Made by a program: the position numbers and the translations under genes | Notes under the pieces: model-generated | Databases searched by the model: none | Told to the model about the DNA's origin: nothing | The model's input: the letters and a program-made list of their open reading frames with translations, nothing else | In this document: positions 63,295-64,000 of the stretch, piece after piece | Layout of the letters: each line of letters starts with the position of its first letter | Position numbering within the stretch: the stretch's first letter is position 1 | Source of the DNA: Niastella sp. | GTDB lineage: Bacteria > Bacteroidota > Bacteroidia > Chitinophagales > Chitinophagaceae | DNA length: 64,000 nucleotides | Direction: 5' to 3' | Assembly: GCA_017744515.1 (NCBI GenBank) | Contig: JAGIBF010000005.1 | Span: forward strand, 42,640 to 106,639

Positions 63295-63307
63295 CTAACA
63301 GTGTTAG
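63295..63307. promoter_or_regulatory. TetR-type operator candidate CTAACAGTGTTAG
   Basis: A perfect 6-1-6 inverted repeat placed between the -7 box and the ATG of tetR, matching the two sites in front of the pump operon in the frame CTAA-N5-TTAG. Confidence 0.55.
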
Positions 63308-63337
63308 CAAAAGTAACAACGTTTGTATTACCGCCAA
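63308..63337 (-). promoter_or_regulatory. Promoter of tetR
   Basis: On the minus strand TTG (63337-63335), a 19-base spacer and TACTTTTG (63315-63308): one of three TTG-spacer-TAnnTTTG pairs noted in the window, here with a 19-base spacer. Confidence 0.65.
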
Positions 63338-63653
63338 TCTTTTTTCAAAGAATTTTTTATAGATCGCCAACTTGTAGCCAGTAAACATAGCGCCGGGGCT
63401 ATTCTAACACACTAACCCGCCACAAGGTTCGAAAACAAAAATAGATTGTACAGAATCAGGTTCTGAGGGGCGATTGCGGCAATCTTACGGGCTGAATGCG
63501 AAGATGCGGCGTGTGCTGACAGTAAATTATACAAGTCCGTTGCACTGATGCCTGATAAAAGAACGATTGTCAGCAAGTGTCAACAGTCAGGTACTGACAG
63601 TGTATGCAGGAGGTAAAAGACCTGGCAGCGTTATAAAACTAACGGTAGTATGT
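63338..63653. other. Non-coding stretch between the Gfo/Idh gene and tetR
   Basis: No gene is seen. It has repeated CTGACA words: TGCTGACA (63514-63521), its inverse TGTCAGCA (63568-63575) and a GTCAG-GTA-CTGAC dyad (63586-63598), which may end the oxidoreductase transcript or bind a regulator. Confidence 0.5.
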
Positions 63654-64000
63654 CTATTTAATCTCTACCTTTTTTCCAGACTTAACTGCTGCGTAGATAG
63701 CATCGATGATCTTTAGATCACGCAGTCCTTCTTCGCCATCTACGGGCACGATGGGTTGTTTTCCTTCGAGTATGATGCCTGCCATTTCTTCCATCTGCAC
63801 GGTTTGATGGGTATTGTGGGGCTGTGTGAGCTCGCCTTTATTCGTGCGTCCTTTAATGGGTCCATATCCGGTAGAGGGTTGCAATTCTGCAAATCCGTTC
63901 GTTCCGTTGAGGTAGAATTTATCGAGGCCGTTCATGTTATAAGTGGATAAACAGGAGGCTACTGCGCCAGAAGGGAAGCCCATTTGGAATTGTATCGTCT
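63654..64000 (-). CDS. Gfo/Idh/MocA family oxidoreductase, C-terminal fragment
   Basis: The gene is cut by the right edge; the frame is open to the end of the window (QFQMGFPSGAVASCLSTYNM visible at the edge). The visible 115 residues match the C-terminal half of this NAD(P)-dependent sugar oxidoreductase family: FPSGAVASCLSTYN, GTNGFAELQPSTGY, and the closing EGKQPIVPVDGEEGLRDLKIIDAIYAAVKSGKKV (in parts). The Rossmann half is not in the window. The Met at 63983 is internal. Confidence 0.85.
   Translation of the reverse strand, partial: TIQFQMGFPSGAVASCLSTYNMNGLDKFYLNGTNGFAELQPSTGYGPIKGRTNKGELTQPHNTHQTVQMEEMAGIILEGKQPIVPVDGEEGLRDLKIIDAIYAAVKSGKKVEIK

Noticed and set aside
1..64000. tRNA, rRNA, insertion sequence, phage or integrase genes
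   Set aside because: None was found on reading both strands; the dispersed repeats have no transposase in the window.

Overview
The window looks like a piece of a Bacteroidota chromosome, most likely a Chitinophagaceae genus such as Chitinophaga or Niastella. This is inferred from gene content and promoter style; no 16S rRNA gene is present. The signs are a SusC/SusD outer-membrane pair, a type IX secretion C-terminal signature, DUF4249 and DUF4998 style lipoproteins, M56/BlaI gene pairs, starts without Shine-Dalgarno sequences, and several upstream TAnnTTTG boxes (the Bacteroidota -7 element), some with TTG 19-20 nt before. No tRNA, rRNA, CRISPR array, transposase or phage gene was seen.

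Layout. 1-2070: the end of a methyltransferase gene, a PhnA-like protein and a rhomboid protease with a TPR tail. 2185-17969: a polysaccharide utilisation locus on the minus strand (SusC, SusD, two surface lipoproteins, GH92 alpha-mannosidase, an (alpha/alpha)6 glycosidase, a mannose-6-phosphate-isomerase-like protein and a sugar porter) with a divergent GntR/UTRA regulator. Together these would bind alpha-mannosides at the surface, trim them, import the sugar and feed it to glycolysis. 18181-23876: an MscS-type channel and a GH2 glycosidase. 24027-30069: a CzcCBA-type metal efflux operon led by a small secreted protein. 30289-34361: a NIPSNAP protein, a secreted esterase-like hydrolase with a sorting tail and a lipoprotein. 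34410-37012: an MlaE-MlaF-MlaD lipid transport operon. 37167-40337: S1/P1 nuclease, HAD hydrolase and glucose-6-phosphate dehydrogenase. 40633-43971: BlaI regulator, M56 membrane protease and a secreted protein; the last two share a long charged heptad repeat. 44198-49637: YhcH protein, an unknown secreted protein and a two-component system. 49688-52457: an IorAB-like molybdenum oxidoreductase. 52672-55990: a TonB receptor with a DUF4249 lipoprotein. 56279-63283: an AcrAB-OprM type efflux operon with its TetR regulator. 63654-64000: the end of a Gfo/Idh/MocA oxidoreductase gene.

The intergenic DNA is unusually rich in repeats. A REP-like 23-24 bp element occurs at eight loci, always in the same orientation on the chromosome whatever the direction of the neighbouring genes, and at two loci it has grown by nested addition of half-arms. 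A second hairpin repeat keeps its stem while changing sequence. Several short degenerate tandem arrays start right after stop codons. The points most worth following up are the BlaI/M56/heptad-repeat gene set, the polar repeat family, three CTAA-N5-TTAG sites around the TetR efflux operon, and an 11-nt tandem array at 20673-20727.
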